In this document: piece after piece, positions 6,610-15,692 of the stretch
Layout of the letters: each line of letters starts with the position of its first letter
How positions within the stretch are numbered: the first letter of the stretch is position 1
Assembly: GCA_028292565.1 (NCBI GenBank)
Contig: JAQGMD010000473.1
Span: 1-22,080, forward strand
Reading direction: 5' to 3'
Length of the DNA: 22,080 nucleotides
Origin: Burkholderia sp.
GTDB lineage: Bacteria > Pseudomonadota > Gammaproteobacteria > Burkholderiales > Burkholderiaceae
Position numbers and translations under genes: made by a program
Notes under the pieces: generated by a model
What the model saw: only the letters and a program-made list of their open reading frames with translations
The model's database searches: none
What the model was told of the DNA's origin: nothing

Positions 6610-7950
6610 TTATCTCTCTGGCGAAACCGGGGTGCCCGCCATATGCGCCTCAGTCTTGTCCAATATAGCCTCCGGTTCTTGTGCTTCATCCGGTGTTTCG
6701 TTATTGAGGATGCGTTGCATCCTGCCAGTATCAACGTCGCCGGTCCATTTACCTACCACCACCGTAGCAACGCCATTACCGATCAGGTTGGTCAGTGCGC
6801 GCGCCTCCGACATGAAGCGGTCGATCCCCAAAATCAGGGCCAGACCCGCCACCGGCACACCGCCCACTGCAGACAGCGTCGCTGCCAGCACGATGAAGCC
6901 GCTGCCCGTTACACCAGCCGCACCTTTGGACGTCACCAGCAATACCGCCAGCAAGGTGAGCTGTTGCGTCAGCGTCATCGGCGTATCGGTTGCCTGCGCA
7001 ATGAACACCGCGGCCATGGTGAGATAAATCGACGTGCCGTCCAGGTTGAAGGAATAGCCGGTCGGGATCACCAGGCCCACCACCGATTTCTTCACACCCA
7101 GGTTTTCCATTTTCGCCAGCATGCGCGGCAGCACCGATTCGGAGGATGAGGTGCCGAGCACGATAAATAGCTCTTCCTTGATGTACTTGATGAATTTCCA
7201 GATGCTGAAGCCGTGCAGGCGGGCGACGATGCCGAGCACGACGAAGATGAAGATCAGGCATGTAATGTAGAACGTGGCCATCAGCTTTCCCAGCGACACC
7301 AGGGAGCCGACACCATACTTGCCGATGGTGAAAGCCATTGCGCCAAACGCGCCGATCGGAGCCACTTTCATGACGAAGCCGACGATGGCGAACAGCACGT
7401 GCGAAGATTTTTCAACGAAGTCGAACACCAGCGTTCCGCGACCGCCGAAACGATGGAGCGCAAAGCCGAATAGCACCGAGAACAGCAGCACCTGCAGGAT
7501 GTCGCCCTTGGCGAATGCGCCGATCACGCTATCCGGAATGATGTTGAGCAGGAACTGTGTGGTCGATTCCATCTTGCCGGGAGCGGTGTAGGCGGCAATG
7601 CTCTTGGTGTCGAGCGAGTTCGGATCGACATGCATGCCGGCGCCCGGCTGCACGAGGTTGACCAGGATCAGTCCGACGACCAGCGCGAGCGTGCTGACTA
7701 CTTCAAAGTAGAGCAACGCCAGTCCGCCGGTCTTGCCCACCTTCTTCATGTCTTCCATGCCGGCAATGCCGACCACCACCGTGCAGAAGATGATCGGTGC
7801 GATCAGCATCTTGATGAGTTTGATGAAGGCGTCGCCCAACGGCTTCATTTCTGCGCCCAGGCTCGGGTAAAAATGTCCGAGCAGAACGCCGAGTACAATC
7901 GCGGTCAGTACCTGTACGTACAGTGACTTGTAAATCGGCTTGCTTCCCAT
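6610..7950 (-). CDS. dctA: C4-dicarboxylate transport protein DctA
   Basis: Encodes 446 residues, standard for DctA of the DAACS family (cation-coupled symport of succinate, fumarate and malate across the inner membrane). It begins [21 protein letters not shown] with a membrane segment. Family hallmarks are [23 protein letters not shown] helix 2, the serine-rich re-entrant loop [12 protein letters not shown], the substrate-binding [10 protein letters not shown], and [19 protein letters not shown]. The ATG at 7950 has GGAG about 6 nt upstream; an open upstream extension of 46 residues is polar and not family-like. It follows argH on the same strand, but a 294-bp gap with palindromes suggests separate control. 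It converges with pmbA on a REP-like hairpin. Confidence 0.95.
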   Translation of the reverse strand: MGSKPIYKSLYVQVLTAIVLGVLLGHFYPSLGAEMKPLGDAFIKLIKMLIAPIIFCTVVVGIAGMEDMKKVGKTGGLALLYFEVVSTLALVVGLILVNLVQPGAGMHVDPNSLDTKSIAAYTAPGKMESTTQFLLNIIPDSVIGAFAKGDILQVLLFSVLFGFALHRFGGRGTLVFDFVEKSSHVLFAIVGFVMKVAPIGAFGAMAFTIGKYGVGSLVSLGKLMATFYITCLIFIFVVLGIVARLHGFSIWKFIKYIKEELFIVLGTSSSESVLPRMLAKMENLGVKKSVVGLVIPTGYSFNLDGTSIYLTMAAVFIAQATDTPMTLTQQLTLLAVLLVTSKGAAGVTGSGFIVLAATLSAVGGVPVAGLALILGIDRFMSEARALTNLIGNGVATVVVGKWTGDVDTGRMQRILNNETPDEAQEPEAILDKTEAHMAGTPVSPER

Positions 7951-8065
7951 TGAATTCTCCAGTTCGAATCTGTTGCGATTGCTGTGTGTGTGCGAGCCTA
8001 TGCGCGTGCTAGCGTGCTTTTTGGCAGGGACGGAATTGTCGATGCGCACATGCGCGAGGCGCAAT

Positions 8066-8079
8066 TGTGGAATTCCACA
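8066..8079. promoter_or_regulatory. Perfect 14-bp palindrome upstream of dctA, possible operator
   Basis: TGTGGAATTCCACA is a perfect palindrome, lying 116-129 bp upstream of the dctA start codon. Its half-site resembles that of the second palindrome at 8186-8199 (TTGTRG). No regulator gene is adjacent, so the binding protein is unknown. Confidence 0.4.
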
Positions 8080-8148
8080 CAAGTACAAATACGTGTAGGC
8101 GCGGCGGAGATTCTGCTGTAGGGGAGTGTCTTACGACGAATTTTGGTG

Positions 8149-8181
8149 CGCTCCGCAGACTTGGCTGCAGTCCGCGGAGCG
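8149..8181 (-). terminator. Hairpin downstream of argH, possible terminator
   Basis: CGCTCCGC (8149-8156) pairs with GCGGAGCG (8174-8181). After one A-C mismatch, GACT (8158-8161) pairs with AGTC (8169-8172) around a 7-nt loop. It lies about 65 bp beyond the argH stop. On the minus strand the following bases are CACCAAAATTCG, with no T-run, so termination would be weak or Rho-assisted. Confidence 0.4.
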
Positions 8182-8185
8182 ATTG

Positions 8186-8199
8186 TTGTAGAACTACAA
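8186..8199. promoter_or_regulatory. Interrupted palindrome between argH and dctA, possible operator
   Basis: TTGTAG (8186-8191) and CTACAA (8194-8199) are perfect inverses around AA. The half-site TTGTAG resembles TTGTGG of the palindrome at 8066-8079. The two lie 120 bp apart in the region upstream of dctA, compatible with a looping repressor or an activator. No known site is recognised. Confidence 0.35.
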
Positions 8200-8244
8200 A
8201 TTACGCGGCCGCATAACGGCGCCGCGCAATTGCTGTCCGGCGCC

Positions 8245-9639
8245 TTAGCCCAACTTTTTGCGCGCTTCCGCGATCGCGCTCCTGACCTGCGCGGGCGCGG
8301 TGCCGCCGATATGGTTGCGTGCCGCGACGGAGCCTTCCAGCGTCAGCACATCGAACACATCGGCTTCGATCAGGGACGAGAATTTGCGCATTTCATCGAG
8401 TGACAGTTCGGTGAGGTCGCAGCCACGGTCGACGCAAGCGCGCACCGCATGGGCGACCGCCTCGTGTGCGTCGCGGAATGGCAGGCCTTTCTTCACCAGG
8501 TAGTCAGCCAGGTCGGTTGCGGTTGCAAACCCTTGCAGCGCAGCCGCACGCATCGCCTCCGGCTTGACCGTAATGCCGCGCGCCATATCCGCAAAAATGC
8601 GCAGCGTATCGGTGACGGTATCGACCGTATCGAACAGCGGCTCCTTGTCTTCCTGGTTGTCCTTGTTGTAGGCCAGCGGCTGGCCTTTCATCAGGGTCAG
8701 CAGGCTCATCAGGTGGCCATTGACGCGCCCCGTCTTGCCGCGCGCGAGTTCCGGCACGTCGGGGTTTTTCTTTTGCGGCATGATCGAAGAGCCGGTGCAG
8801 AAGCGGTCGGCGATATCGATGAAGCCGACACGCGGGCTCATCCAGATCACCAGCTCTTCCGACATGCGCGACACATGGGTCATGACCAATGCCGCCGCGG
8901 CACAGAATTCAATCGCGAAATCGCGATCGGATACGGCGTCCAGCGAATTGCGGCAGACATCATCGAACCCGAGCGTTTTCGCCACGCGTTCACGGTCGAT
9001 CGGGAAGGTGGTGCCCGCCAACGCTGCCGCGCCCAGCGGCAGGCGATTGAGGCGGCGGCGGCAATCGGCCATCCGTTCCGCGTCGCGACTGAACATTTCG
9101 ACATAAGCCATCATGTGATGGCCGAAGGTGATCGGCTGCGCGACCTGCATGTGCGTAAAACCGGGCAGGATGGTGTCGGCATGCTGTTCCGCCAGATCCA
9201 GCAACGAGAGGCGGAAATCACGCAGCAAACCGACGATATCGTCAATCGCCGCACGCATATAGAGGCGGATATCGGTCGCGACCTGGTCGTTGCGCGAGCG
9301 GCCGGTATGCAGGCGCTTGCCGGCGTCGCCGACCAGTTCGGTCAGCCGCTTCTCGATATTTAGGTGGACGTCTTCGAGGTCCAGCAGCCATTCGAACTTG
9401 CCGGCGGCGATTTCAGACTGGATTTGCGCCATGCCGCGCCGGATATCGGCATAGTCCTGTGCGTTGATGATGCCCTGGTGCGCCAGCATTTCTGCGTGGG
9501 CGAGGGAGCCCTGGATATCCGCATCGGCCAGCCGCTTGTCGAAAAAGACGGATGCCGTGTAACGTTTTACCAAATCGGAGACGGGTTCGGAAAAGCGCGC
9601 CGACCAGGCCTCGCTTTTTTTGGAGAGTTGTGCTGTCAT
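8245..9639 (-). CDS. argH: Argininosuccinate lyase
   Basis: Encodes 464 residues, typical for ArgH, the last step of arginine synthesis (argininosuccinate to arginine plus fumarate), a cytosolic homotetramer of the fumarase/aspartase superfamily. Signature regions are [13 protein letters not shown] (residues 111-123), the catalytic FTHMQVAQP with T162 and H163, and the mobile serine loop [11 protein letters not shown] at 283-293. The start at 9639 ([16 protein letters not shown]) has GGAAC at 9650-9646, 6 nt away, and a perfect TATAAT just upstream. It is divergent from the AlgZ-like kinase gene, the same neighbour order as in Pseudomonas. Confidence 0.97.
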   Translation of the reverse strand: MTAQLSKKSEAWSARFSEPVSDLVKRYTASVFFDKRLADADIQGSLAHAEMLAHQGIINAQDYADIRRGMAQIQSEIAAGKFEWLLDLEDVHLNIEKRLTELVGDAGKRLHTGRSRNDQVATDIRLYMRAAIDDIVGLLRDFRLSLLDLAEQHADTILPGFTHMQVAQPITFGHHMMAYVEMFSRDAERMADCRRRLNRLPLGAAALAGTTFPIDRERVAKTLGFDDVCRNSLDAVSDRDFAIEFCAAAALVMTHVSRMSEELVIWMSPRVGFIDIADRFCTGSSIMPQKKNPDVPELARGKTGRVNGHLMSLLTLMKGQPLAYNKDNQEDKEPLFDTVDTVTDTLRIFADMARGITVKPEAMRAAALQGFATATDLADYLVKKGLPFRDAHEAVAHAVRACVDRGCDLTELSLDEMRKFSSLIEADVFDVLTLEGSVAARNHIGGTAPAQVRSAIAEARKKLG

Positions 9640-9662
9640 AATTGGGTTCCGGTGAATCCGTG

Positions 9663-9668
9663 ATTATA
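9663..9668 (-). promoter_or_regulatory. Perfect -10 hexamer of the argH promoter
   Basis: On the minus strand TATAAT occupies 9668-9663, placing the start of transcription near 9656 and giving a leader of about 17 nt before the argH ATG. The only -35-like hexamer, TTGAAA, sits 20 bp upstream, longer than the usual 16-18 bp. Confidence 0.55.
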
Positions 9669-9756
9669 AAACAAGCGCATGCCACGCATTTCAACTAAAT
9701 ACCCGCCATGCAGAGCGATCATGCTGTCATTTATGCAATGAGTTCCGACTGACTTT

Positions 9757-10803
9757 ATGCCGACCACCACTGCCACAGACAGCCCGCCCGTCGAGATCGT
9801 CATTCCGGATTGCTGCAATATCGGGGTGATCTTCCGGGCGCTGGTCGCCGTGAATGGCGCAGTACTGGGCGGCATCCTTTTGCGCACCAGCGAACTCAAG
9901 CCTGGCCTGTTCGAGTTCATCGAGACCTCCATCGTGGTCGAACTGGCGTGCCTGACCTCGCTGCTGGCCTTGTGCGCGCTTCGGACCATGACCCGCACGA
10001 TGCCGCCGTGGGCGCAGCGCGCGGCATGCGCAGCGGTGCCTGCCGCGCTGACCGGAGCCATCATCCATTTTTTTTCGTCGCTGGACTGGTTGTGGAGCAG
10101 TTTCACCAACCTGACGGCGCTAAAGGGGATGCTGGCAGCAGGCGTGTTGGGGCTACTGCTCCAGCATTATCTCGAGCTGCGCATGCGGGCGTTTTCGCCG
10201 GCGCTGGTGGAAGCGCGGCTGCAGGCGTTGCAGGCGCGGATCCGTCCGCATTTCTTATTCAACAGCCTGAACGCAGTCCTGTCGCTGATCCGCACCGAAC
10301 CACGCCGGGCCGAAACCACGCTGGAAGACCTGGCCGACCTGTTCCGGGTGTTGATGAGCGATCCGCGCAATATGACCAGCATGGAAAATGAAGTGCGGCT
10401 GTGCCGGCAGTACCTGTCGATCGAGAAGATCCGCCTTGGCGATCGCTTTAACGTGCAGTGGAAAACGCACAACATCAGCGACTCCGTACTGCAAAAGGCT
10501 CGCATGCCGGTATTGCTGCTGCAGCCGTTGCTGGAAAACGCAGTCCATTACGGCGTCGAGCCGGCCACCAAACCGGTGCAGATCGGGGTCGAGATCAGCC
10601 GCTCGATGGAGCGCATCGAGATTGTCGTCGTCAATCCTTATCATGGGGCTGCGCCGACTGACGAAGGCAATCATATGGCGCTCAACAATATCCGCGAGCG
10701 GCTGGCCTTGTTGTACGATGTTGAAGCACAGCTGACCACGCTGGTGGCCGGCGGGTTTTTCGAGGTGCGGTTGCGTTTTCCTTACGTGAAGGGCTCTGCA
10801 TGA
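9757..10803 (+). CDS. LytS/AlgZ(FimS)-type sensor histidine kinase
   Basis: Encodes 348 residues. Four hydrophobic segments (about residues 28-42, 57-77, 88-108 and 123-137) form a membrane domain. A His_kinase domain follows, with the phosphoacceptor H165 in RIRPHFLFNSLNAV, then an HATPase region with the N-box LLLQPLLENAVHYG (N261). The usual D-x-G-x-G box is not evident; instead EGNHMALNNIRERL occupies the GLxNVRxRL position, as I recall for P. aeruginosa AlgZ/FimS. Its stop overlaps the start of the LytTR regulator gene by 4 bp (ATGA), so the pair is co-translated. Neighbour argH and downstream hem genes reproduce the Pseudomonas algZ-algR locus. Its signal and targets here are unknown. 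The ATG at 9757 has no clear ribosome binding site. Confidence 0.9.
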   Translation: MPTTTATDSPPVEIVIPDCCNIGVIFRALVAVNGAVLGGILLRTSELKPGLFEFIETSIVVELACLTSLLALCALRTMTRTMPPWAQRAACAAVPAALTGAIIHFFSSLDWLWSSFTNLTALKGMLAAGVLGLLLQHYLELRMRAFSPALVEARLQALQARIRPHFLFNSLNAVLSLIRTEPRRAETTLEDLADLFRVLMSDPRNMTSMENEVRLCRQYLSIEKIRLGDRFNVQWKTHNISDSVLQKARMPVLLLQPLLENAVHYGVEPATKPVQIGVEISRSMERIEIVVVNPYHGAAPTDEGNHMALNNIRERLALLYDVEAQLTTLVAGGFFEVRLRFPYVKGSA

Positions 10804-11582
10804 TTCCGCGACTGTTCATTGTGGATGACGAGGCGCCGGCGCGCTCCCGGCTGAAAACCCTGTTGTCGGATATCGCGGCGGAGTGTCCGCACGAACTGGT
10901 CGGCGAAGCTGCACAGGCGCAGGACGCGCTTGATGCAATCGCAGCCGCGAGGCCGGACATAGTTTTGCTGGATGTGCAGATGCCCGGCATGCCCGGCATT
11001 GAACTCGCCGCACTCCTCGTGAAAGATCCGAACACAGCGCCCGCTGTGATTTTCGTAACCGCCTATGACGAGTATGCGTTGAACGCGTTCGAGGTGCATG
11101 CGGCGGATTACCTGATGAAGCCGGTACGTGCGTCGCGCCTGGTCGAAGCCATCCGCCGTGCCTGCGCGCAGCGCGCCCAGGCGCCGGTCCAACCGAATCC
11201 CGCGAGCACATCGGCGCAGCCGCAGCGCAAACACTTCTCGGTGCAGGAGCGGGGGCGCTTACTGCTGGTGCCGGTTGCCGATGTCATCTACCTGAAGGCC
11301 GAACAGAAATACGTTACCTTGCGCACGAAGACGCATGATTACCTGATAGAAGAATCGCTGACGTCGATCGAAGAAGAGCTCGCCGCGATTTTCGTGAGGG
11401 TGCACCGCAATGCGCTCGTTGCCCGTGCCGCGATCATCGGTGTCGAGCGCGGTTCGCCGGCGGAAGGTGAGGGCGAAAGCGACAAGATGCAGGAATCGTG
11501 GCAGGTTATCCTGCGTGATGTCGATGAGCGCCTGCCGATTTCACGCAGGCAGTGGCCGGTGGTCAAGGCGCTGGTCAAGTAG
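10800..11582 (+). CDS. LytTR-family response regulator, AlgR-like
   Basis: Encodes 260 residues. The receiver domain (about 1-122) shows the acidic pair in VDDEAPAR, phosphoacceptor Asp58 in LLDVQMPG, and YLMKPV with the conserved Lys-Pro. A linker rich in Pro, Ala and Gln (about 125-145) leads to a C-terminal LytTR DNA-binding domain, with FSVQERGRLLLVPVADVIYLKAEQKYVTL at its start and FVRVHRNALVARAAI later. The domain carries an acidic loop (RGSPAEGEGESDKMQES) before the last strands. In P. aeruginosa the homologue AlgR controls type IV pili and alginate; whether that holds here is inference from synteny. It is coupled to the upstream kinase by a 4-bp overlap and ends at a hairpin. Confidence 0.92.
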   Translation: MIPRLFIVDDEAPARSRLKTLLSDIAAECPHELVGEAAQAQDALDAIAAARPDIVLLDVQMPGMPGIELAALLVKDPNTAPAVIFVTAYDEYALNAFEVHAADYLMKPVRASRLVEAIRRACAQRAQAPVQPNPASTSAQPQRKHFSVQERGRLLLVPVADVIYLKAEQKYVTLRTKTHDYLIEESLTSIEEELAAIFVRVHRNALVARAAIIGVERGSPAEGEGESDKMQESWQVILRDVDERLPISRRQWPVVKALVK

Positions 11583-11613
11583 CCAGTAGCCCTTTCCGGG
11601 GATGAGGCAGGCC

Positions 11614-11636
11614 GGGTCGCGACCTGGTCGCGACCC
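11614..11636. terminator. Hairpin between convergent algR-like gene and ppc
   Basis: GGGTCGCGAC (11614-11623) and its perfect inverse (11627-11636) enclose a CTG loop; one more C-G pair extends the stem to 11 bp. It sits between the two stop codons at 11582 and 11723. The + strand downstream has T-rich patches (TGTTTGGCATTTCGTTTTG) but no uninterrupted run, so it may act as a weak intrinsic terminator for the regulator gene. Confidence 0.6.
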
Positions 11637-11722
11637 GTGGGATGTTTGGCATTTCGTTTTGCCTCGCGCATGCTTTTTACCATCCGGCGCAGTTCGATGC
11701 GCCCTACGTCCTGATCCCTGAT

Positions 11723-14593
11723 TCACCCCGTATTCCGCAACCCTGCCGCAATCCCATTGATCGACAAATGTATCCCGCGCCTGACTCGCTCATCTAACGT
11801 GCGCCCATCCCTCGCCGCGGCCCGGTGCCGTTTGATCAATTCCACCTGCAAGTGATTCAGCGGGTCGAGATAGGCAAAACGATTCTTGATCGAACGCGCC
11901 AGCAAAGGATTGTTGGCCAGCCGTTCCCTCGACCCGGTGACCGCTGTCATGCTTTCGATGGTGCGTTCATGTTCGTTGACAATGCGCCTGTAGATGCTGT
12001 TGCGCAGCTTCCTGTCAACCACCAGTTCGGCATAGCGCGACGCCACGGCGAAGTCGGTTTTTGCCAGCACCATGTCCATGTTGGACAGCAGGGTCGCAAA
12101 GAAGGGCCATTCCCTGTACATGGCGCGCAGGGTGGCAAGCCTCTTTTTGTGTTCGGAGGCATCGTCGCCTTCCTGCAGCCAGGACGAGACGGCGCTGCCA
12201 AAGCCGTACCAGCCGGGCAGCAGCAGGCGGCACTGGCCCCATGAGAAGCCCCAGGGTATAGCGCGCAAGTCTTCAATGCGGCGGCTCGGCTTGCGCGATG
12301 CGGGGCGGGAACCGATGTTGAGTTCCGCGATTTCAGCGATCGGGGTCGACGAGAAAAAATAATCGGCGAAACCGGGCGTGTCGTACACGAGGTTGCGGTA
12401 TGCGCTGTACGCGCGTCCGGACAACTCAGCCATCACCTGTTCGTACCTGGCCAGCTTCTTCGCCTGTTTTTCTTCGGCCGCATGTGGCGCCAGGCTGGCT
12501 TCCAAAGTGGCGGCGACCAGCAGCTCGAGGTTGCGGCGGCCGATCTCCGGGTTGGAAAATTTCGAGGCTATGATTTCGCCTTGCTCAGTCAGCCGGATCT
12601 GGCCGTTCACCGTGCCCGGCGGTTGTGCCAGGATCGCTTCGTAGCTCGGTCCGCCGCCGCGGCCGACTGTGCCGCCACGGCCATGAAACAGGCGCAGCCT
12701 TACGCCCGCGTTGCGGAACAATTCCACCAGCCGTGTCTCTGCCTTGTACAGCTCCCAGTTGGAGGTGAGGAAACCGCCGTCCTTGTTGGAATCGGAATAG
12801 CCGAGCATCACTTCCTGCAAATCGCCTTGCCGCGCGATCAGGTAGCGCACCTGCGGCAGCGACATGAATTTTTCCATGATGTCGCCCGCGGACCGCAGGT
12901 CGGGGATGGTCTCGAACAACGGAATCGCCATCAATTCCATCTCGACGTTGGTCACCTGTTCGGACGCCTGGTCCCATTCGACGCGCAGCAACCCGGTTTC
13001 CTTCTGCAGCAATAGCACCTCGAGCAGGTCGGATACGGTTTCGGTATGCGAGATGATGTAATTGCGAATTGCGCGGTCGCCGTAGCGGCGGCGTATTTCA
13101 CGTGCCGCGCGCAACACTTCGAGTTCCGATTCGGTCTCGGTGGAATAGGTGACGTAAGGCGAATACAGCGGCCTCGGTCGCGTCAGTTCGGCCAGCAGAA
13201 GTTCGATCTTCGCGTCTTCGTCGAGGTCGGCATAGCGCGGCTCCACCTTGGCACGGGCGAAGAGTTCGGCCAGCACGCGTTCATGCACATCCGAGCTCTG
13301 GCGCATGTCGAGCGTGGCGAGATGGAATCCGAAAATTTCAGATGCGCGTTTCAGCGTCGCCAGGCGTGGCTTGGCCAGCACCGCGCCGTGATGGCTGTTG
13401 AGCGAGTCAACGAGCAGCTGCAGGTCGCCGGTAAATTCCGCTGCGTTTGCATAAGGCGCAGCCGGGCCGACTTCCTTGCGCAGCACATGCGCGGCGCCAA
13501 GCGTGCGGGCAGTTGCTGCCAGGCGGGCGTAGATGCCGGTCAGCGCGCGGCGGTAGGGCTCGTCGGCGCGATGTTCCGAAACATCGGGAGAGGCGTCCGC
13601 CAGCGCCTGCAACGCCGGGCTGACGTCAACCAGCAGTGTGGAAATCGAGAGCTCGCCCCCCAACGCATGCACTTCTTCCATGTAGAAGTCGATGATGGCG
13701 GTGGACTGCCGTGTCAGCGCATGCTGCATGGTATCGGCATTGACGTTCGGATTGCCGTCGCGATCGCCGCCTATCCAGCTGCCCATCTGCATAAATGGCG
13801 GTAAGCGGTTTCCGGTGGTGTGAAGCTGATTATGCCTCTGCGGGAACTGCGCTGCGATCTCCGCTTCGATGTCATCGTAAAGCGCCGGCAGTTCGCGCAG
13901 GAATGTAATGCGATAGTAGGACAGCGCATTCTCGATTTCGTCGGCCACTGTCAGCTTCGAATAGCGCAGCATGCGTGTCTGCCACAGAGTCGCAATCGAT
14001 GCATGCAGCAATTCGGTGTTGCGCTCGACTTCCTTCGGCGTCAGCGGTTGATCGCGTTGGGCGAGCAAGTGTGCGATCTGGCTTTCCGCATCGAGGATGC
14101 TCTTGCGCTGCACCTCTGTCGGGTGCGCGGTGAGCACCGGGGAGATCAGGGCGTCCTTCAAGAAGGACCTGACGGTTGTACCCGTGATTCCGTCATCATG
14201 CAGCCTTGACAATGCGTGCGCCACACTTCCTTGCTGTGGCGCGGACCCGGCCAGCAAATGCGCGCGCCGACGCCGGTTGTGGTGCTGGTCCTCGGCAATA
14301 TTGACCAAGTGCGAAAAATAGGAGAATGCACGAACCACCGAAATCGTTTCTTCGCGGCTTAGTTTTTTTAGCAACTTGTCGAGCTCCGCCCCGGATTGCG
14401 GATCCGATTCACGGCGAAAGCGCACCGCGGTCTGGCGGATCGTCTCCACCACGTGGAATACGGTTTCTCCTTCCTGTTCGCGCAGCACATTGCCGAGCAG
14501 ACGGCCCAGCAGGCGGATATCTTCCTTTAGTGGCGCGTCCTTATCTACAGTTGGTTTGTCGGTGCGTGGGGTGGCAGTTGATTGTTTTGTCAT
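11723..14593 (-). CDS. ppc: Phosphoenolpyruvate carboxylase
   Basis: Encodes 956 residues, somewhat longer than the E. coli enzyme (883) but in the range for betaproteobacteria. It carboxylates PEP with bicarbonate to oxaloacetate, the anaplerotic feed of the TCA cycle. Active-site blocks are present: [13 protein letters not shown] with His157, [15 protein letters not shown], and [14 protein letters not shown] with His637. [11 protein letters not shown] and the C-terminal [13 protein letters not shown] are also there. The N-terminal 25 residues are polar and variable. The ATG at 14593 lacks a visible ribosome binding site. It is transcribed against the flanking algR-like and hem genes, being divergent from hemC by about 140 bp. 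Confidence 0.97.
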   Translation of the reverse strand: MTKQSTATPRTDKPTVDKDAPLKEDIRLLGRLLGNVLREQEGETVFHVVETIRQTAVRFRRESDPQSGAELDKLLKKLSREETISVVRAFSYFSHLVNIAEDQHHNRRRRAHLLAGSAPQQGSVAHALSRLHDDGITGTTVRSFLKDALISPVLTAHPTEVQRKSILDAESQIAHLLAQRDQPLTPKEVERNTELLHASIATLWQTRMLRYSKLTVADEIENALSYYRITFLRELPALYDDIEAEIAAQFPQRHNQLHTTGNRLPPFMQMGSWIGGDRDGNPNVNADTMQHALTRQSTAIIDFYMEEVHALGGELSISTLLVDVSPALQALADASPDVSEHRADEPYRRALTGIYARLAATARTLGAAHVLRKEVGPAAPYANAAEFTGDLQLLVDSLNSHHGAVLAKPRLATLKRASEIFGFHLATLDMRQSSDVHERVLAELFARAKVEPRYADLDEDAKIELLLAELTRPRPLYSPYVTYSTETESELEVLRAAREIRRRYGDRAIRNYIISHTETVSDLLEVLLLQKETGLLRVEWDQASEQVTNVEMELMAIPLFETIPDLRSAGDIMEKFMSLPQVRYLIARQGDLQEVMLGYSDSNKDGGFLTSNWELYKAETRLVELFRNAGVRLRLFHGRGGTVGRGGGPSYEAILAQPPGTVNGQIRLTEQGEIIASKFSNPEIGRRNLELLVAATLEASLAPHAAEEKQAKKLARYEQVMAELSGRAYSAYRNLVYDTPGFADYFFSSTPIAEIAELNIGSRPASRKPSRRIEDLRAIPWGFSWGQCRLLLPGWYGFGSAVSSWLQEGDDASEHKKRLATLRAMYREWPFFATLLSNMDMVLAKTDFAVASRYAELVVDRKLRNSIYRRIVNEHERTIESMTAVTGSRERLANNPLLARSIKNRFAYLDPLNHLQVELIKRHRAAARDGRTLDERVRRGIHLSINGIAAGLRNTG

Positions 14594-14602
14594 GAATGGT
14601 CA

Positions 14603-14615
14603 GTAACCGGGTTAC
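14603..14615. promoter_or_regulatory. 13-bp palindrome in the ppc-hemC divergent region
   Basis: GTAACC, a central G, and GGTTAC form a perfect palindrome 10 bp upstream of the ppc start codon. It could be an operator affecting ppc translation or initiation. No regulator family is assigned and chance is possible for a site this short. Confidence 0.25.
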
Positions 14616-14656
14616 GGGGCGTCGGCGCCTCGCCGTGGGGTGGATGATCGCCTGCA

Positions 14657-14665
14657 TGATAAAAT
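14657..14665 (+). promoter_or_regulatory. Extended -10 element of the hemC operon promoter
   Basis: TGATAAAAT at 14657-14665 fits TGn followed by TAAAAT (five of six consensus positions). No -35 hexamer lies at the right distance. Transcription would start near 14672, giving a leader of about 64 nt to the TTG start of hemC. Confidence 0.4.
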
Positions 14666-14735
14666 TTGCGCGGTGGCCCTCAGTCAGCACCGACTGACAA
14701 CGAGCAGGTGCCGAAGAACATCGAAAGAGCCCGTC

Positions 14736-15683
14736 TTGAAAGTATCTGTCCCCTCAAAGTTAATAATTGCGTCCCGCGAAAGCCGTCTGGCGATGTGGCA
14801 AGCCGAACATGTCCGCGACCGGCTGTTGGCATTATATCCAGAGTGCTCCGTTGACATTCTTGGCATGACGACCAAGGGCGATCAAATCCTCGATCGCACG
14901 TTGTCCAAAGTAGGCGGCAAAGGCTTGTTCGTCAAAGAACTTGAAGTTGCCATGCTGGAAGGGCGCGCCGACCTGGCCGTGCATTCGTTGAAGGACGTGC
15001 CGATGGAGCTGCCGCAGGAATTTGCACTGGCGGCCGTGCTCGAACGCGAGGATCCGCGTGATGCTTTCGTTTCGAACGAGTATGCGTCGCTGGATGCGTT
15101 GCCGCCCGGCGCGGTGGTCGGCACCAGCAGCCTGCGGCGCCAGGCGCTGGTCGCCGCCCGCTATCCGCACCTGGTGATCCGGCCCTTGCGCGGCAATCTC
15201 GATACCCGGCTGGGCAAGCTGGATCGCGGCGAATATGCCGCCATCATCCTCGCTGCGGCTGGTTTGAAGCGTCTTGGCTTGCCCCAGCGTATCCGTGCGT
15301 TGATGGAGCCGGAACAAAGCCTGCCGGCCCCGGGGCAGGGCGCGATGGCAATCGAAACATTGAGCGGCCGCGAAGATTTGCAGCGCTTGCTCGCGCCGCT
15401 GAATCATGAAGCGACGGCGCAGGCGGTGACGGCGGAACGTTCGGTGTCCCGGATATTCGGCGGCAGCTGCCAGATTCCGCTGGCGGCATTCGCGACGGTA
15501 GACGGCGGCTCCATGCGCCTGCGTGCAATGGTCGCGACACCGGACGGCAAACGCATTGCAAGCGCCGAGGCCTCCGCGCCGGCAAACGCGCCCGAGGCGC
15601 TTGGCCGGCAGATTGCAGAGGTCTTGCAGACGCAAGGCGCCGCCGAGATACTCGCCGCATGCAAGGCAATGGACGCCGGATGA
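14736..15683 (+). CDS. hemC: Porphobilinogen deaminase (hydroxymethylbilane synthase)
   Basis: Encodes 315 residues from a TTG start. It joins four porphobilinogens into hydroxymethylbilane, the linear tetrapyrrole for haem. Family marks are [14 protein letters not shown] near the N-terminus, the catalytic Asp87 in [29 protein letters not shown], and Cys245 in [12 protein letters not shown], which holds the dipyrromethane cofactor. The TTG at 14736 is preferred: GAAAGAG lies 6 nt upstream and the protein then starts just before the conserved [12 protein letters not shown]. An in-frame GTG at 14640 would add 32 basic, unconserved residues and lies upstream of the -10 element. It heads hemC-hemD-hemX-hemY, 9 bp before hemD. 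Confidence 0.95.
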   Translation: MKVSVPSKLIIASRESRLAMWQAEHVRDRLLALYPECSVDILGMTTKGDQILDRTLSKVGGKGLFVKELEVAMLEGRADLAVHSLKDVPMELPQEFALAAVLEREDPRDAFVSNEYASLDALPPGAVVGTSSLRRQALVAARYPHLVIRPLRGNLDTRLGKLDRGEYAAIILAAAGLKRLGLPQRIRALMEPEQSLPAPGQGAMAIETLSGREDLQRLLAPLNHEATAQAVTAERSVSRIFGGSCQIPLAAFATVDGGSMRLRAMVATPDGKRIASAEASAPANAPEALGRQIAEVLQTQGAAEILAACKAMDAG

Positions 15684-15692
15684 CGCGCCCCG

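Noticed and set aside
7951..8148. Sigma-54 promoter for dctA
   Set aside because: I looked for a GG-N10-GC core on the minus strand and found none; GG and GC in the candidate near 8066 are 12 bp apart.
8449..9363. 304-codon + strand frame inside argH
   Set aside because: Fully antisense to argH and without recognisable domains; a shadow frame.
13046..13804. 252-codon + strand frame inside ppc
   Set aside because: Lies opposite the certain ppc gene; composition (Arg/Gln/His-rich) is a typical antisense shadow in GC-rich DNA.
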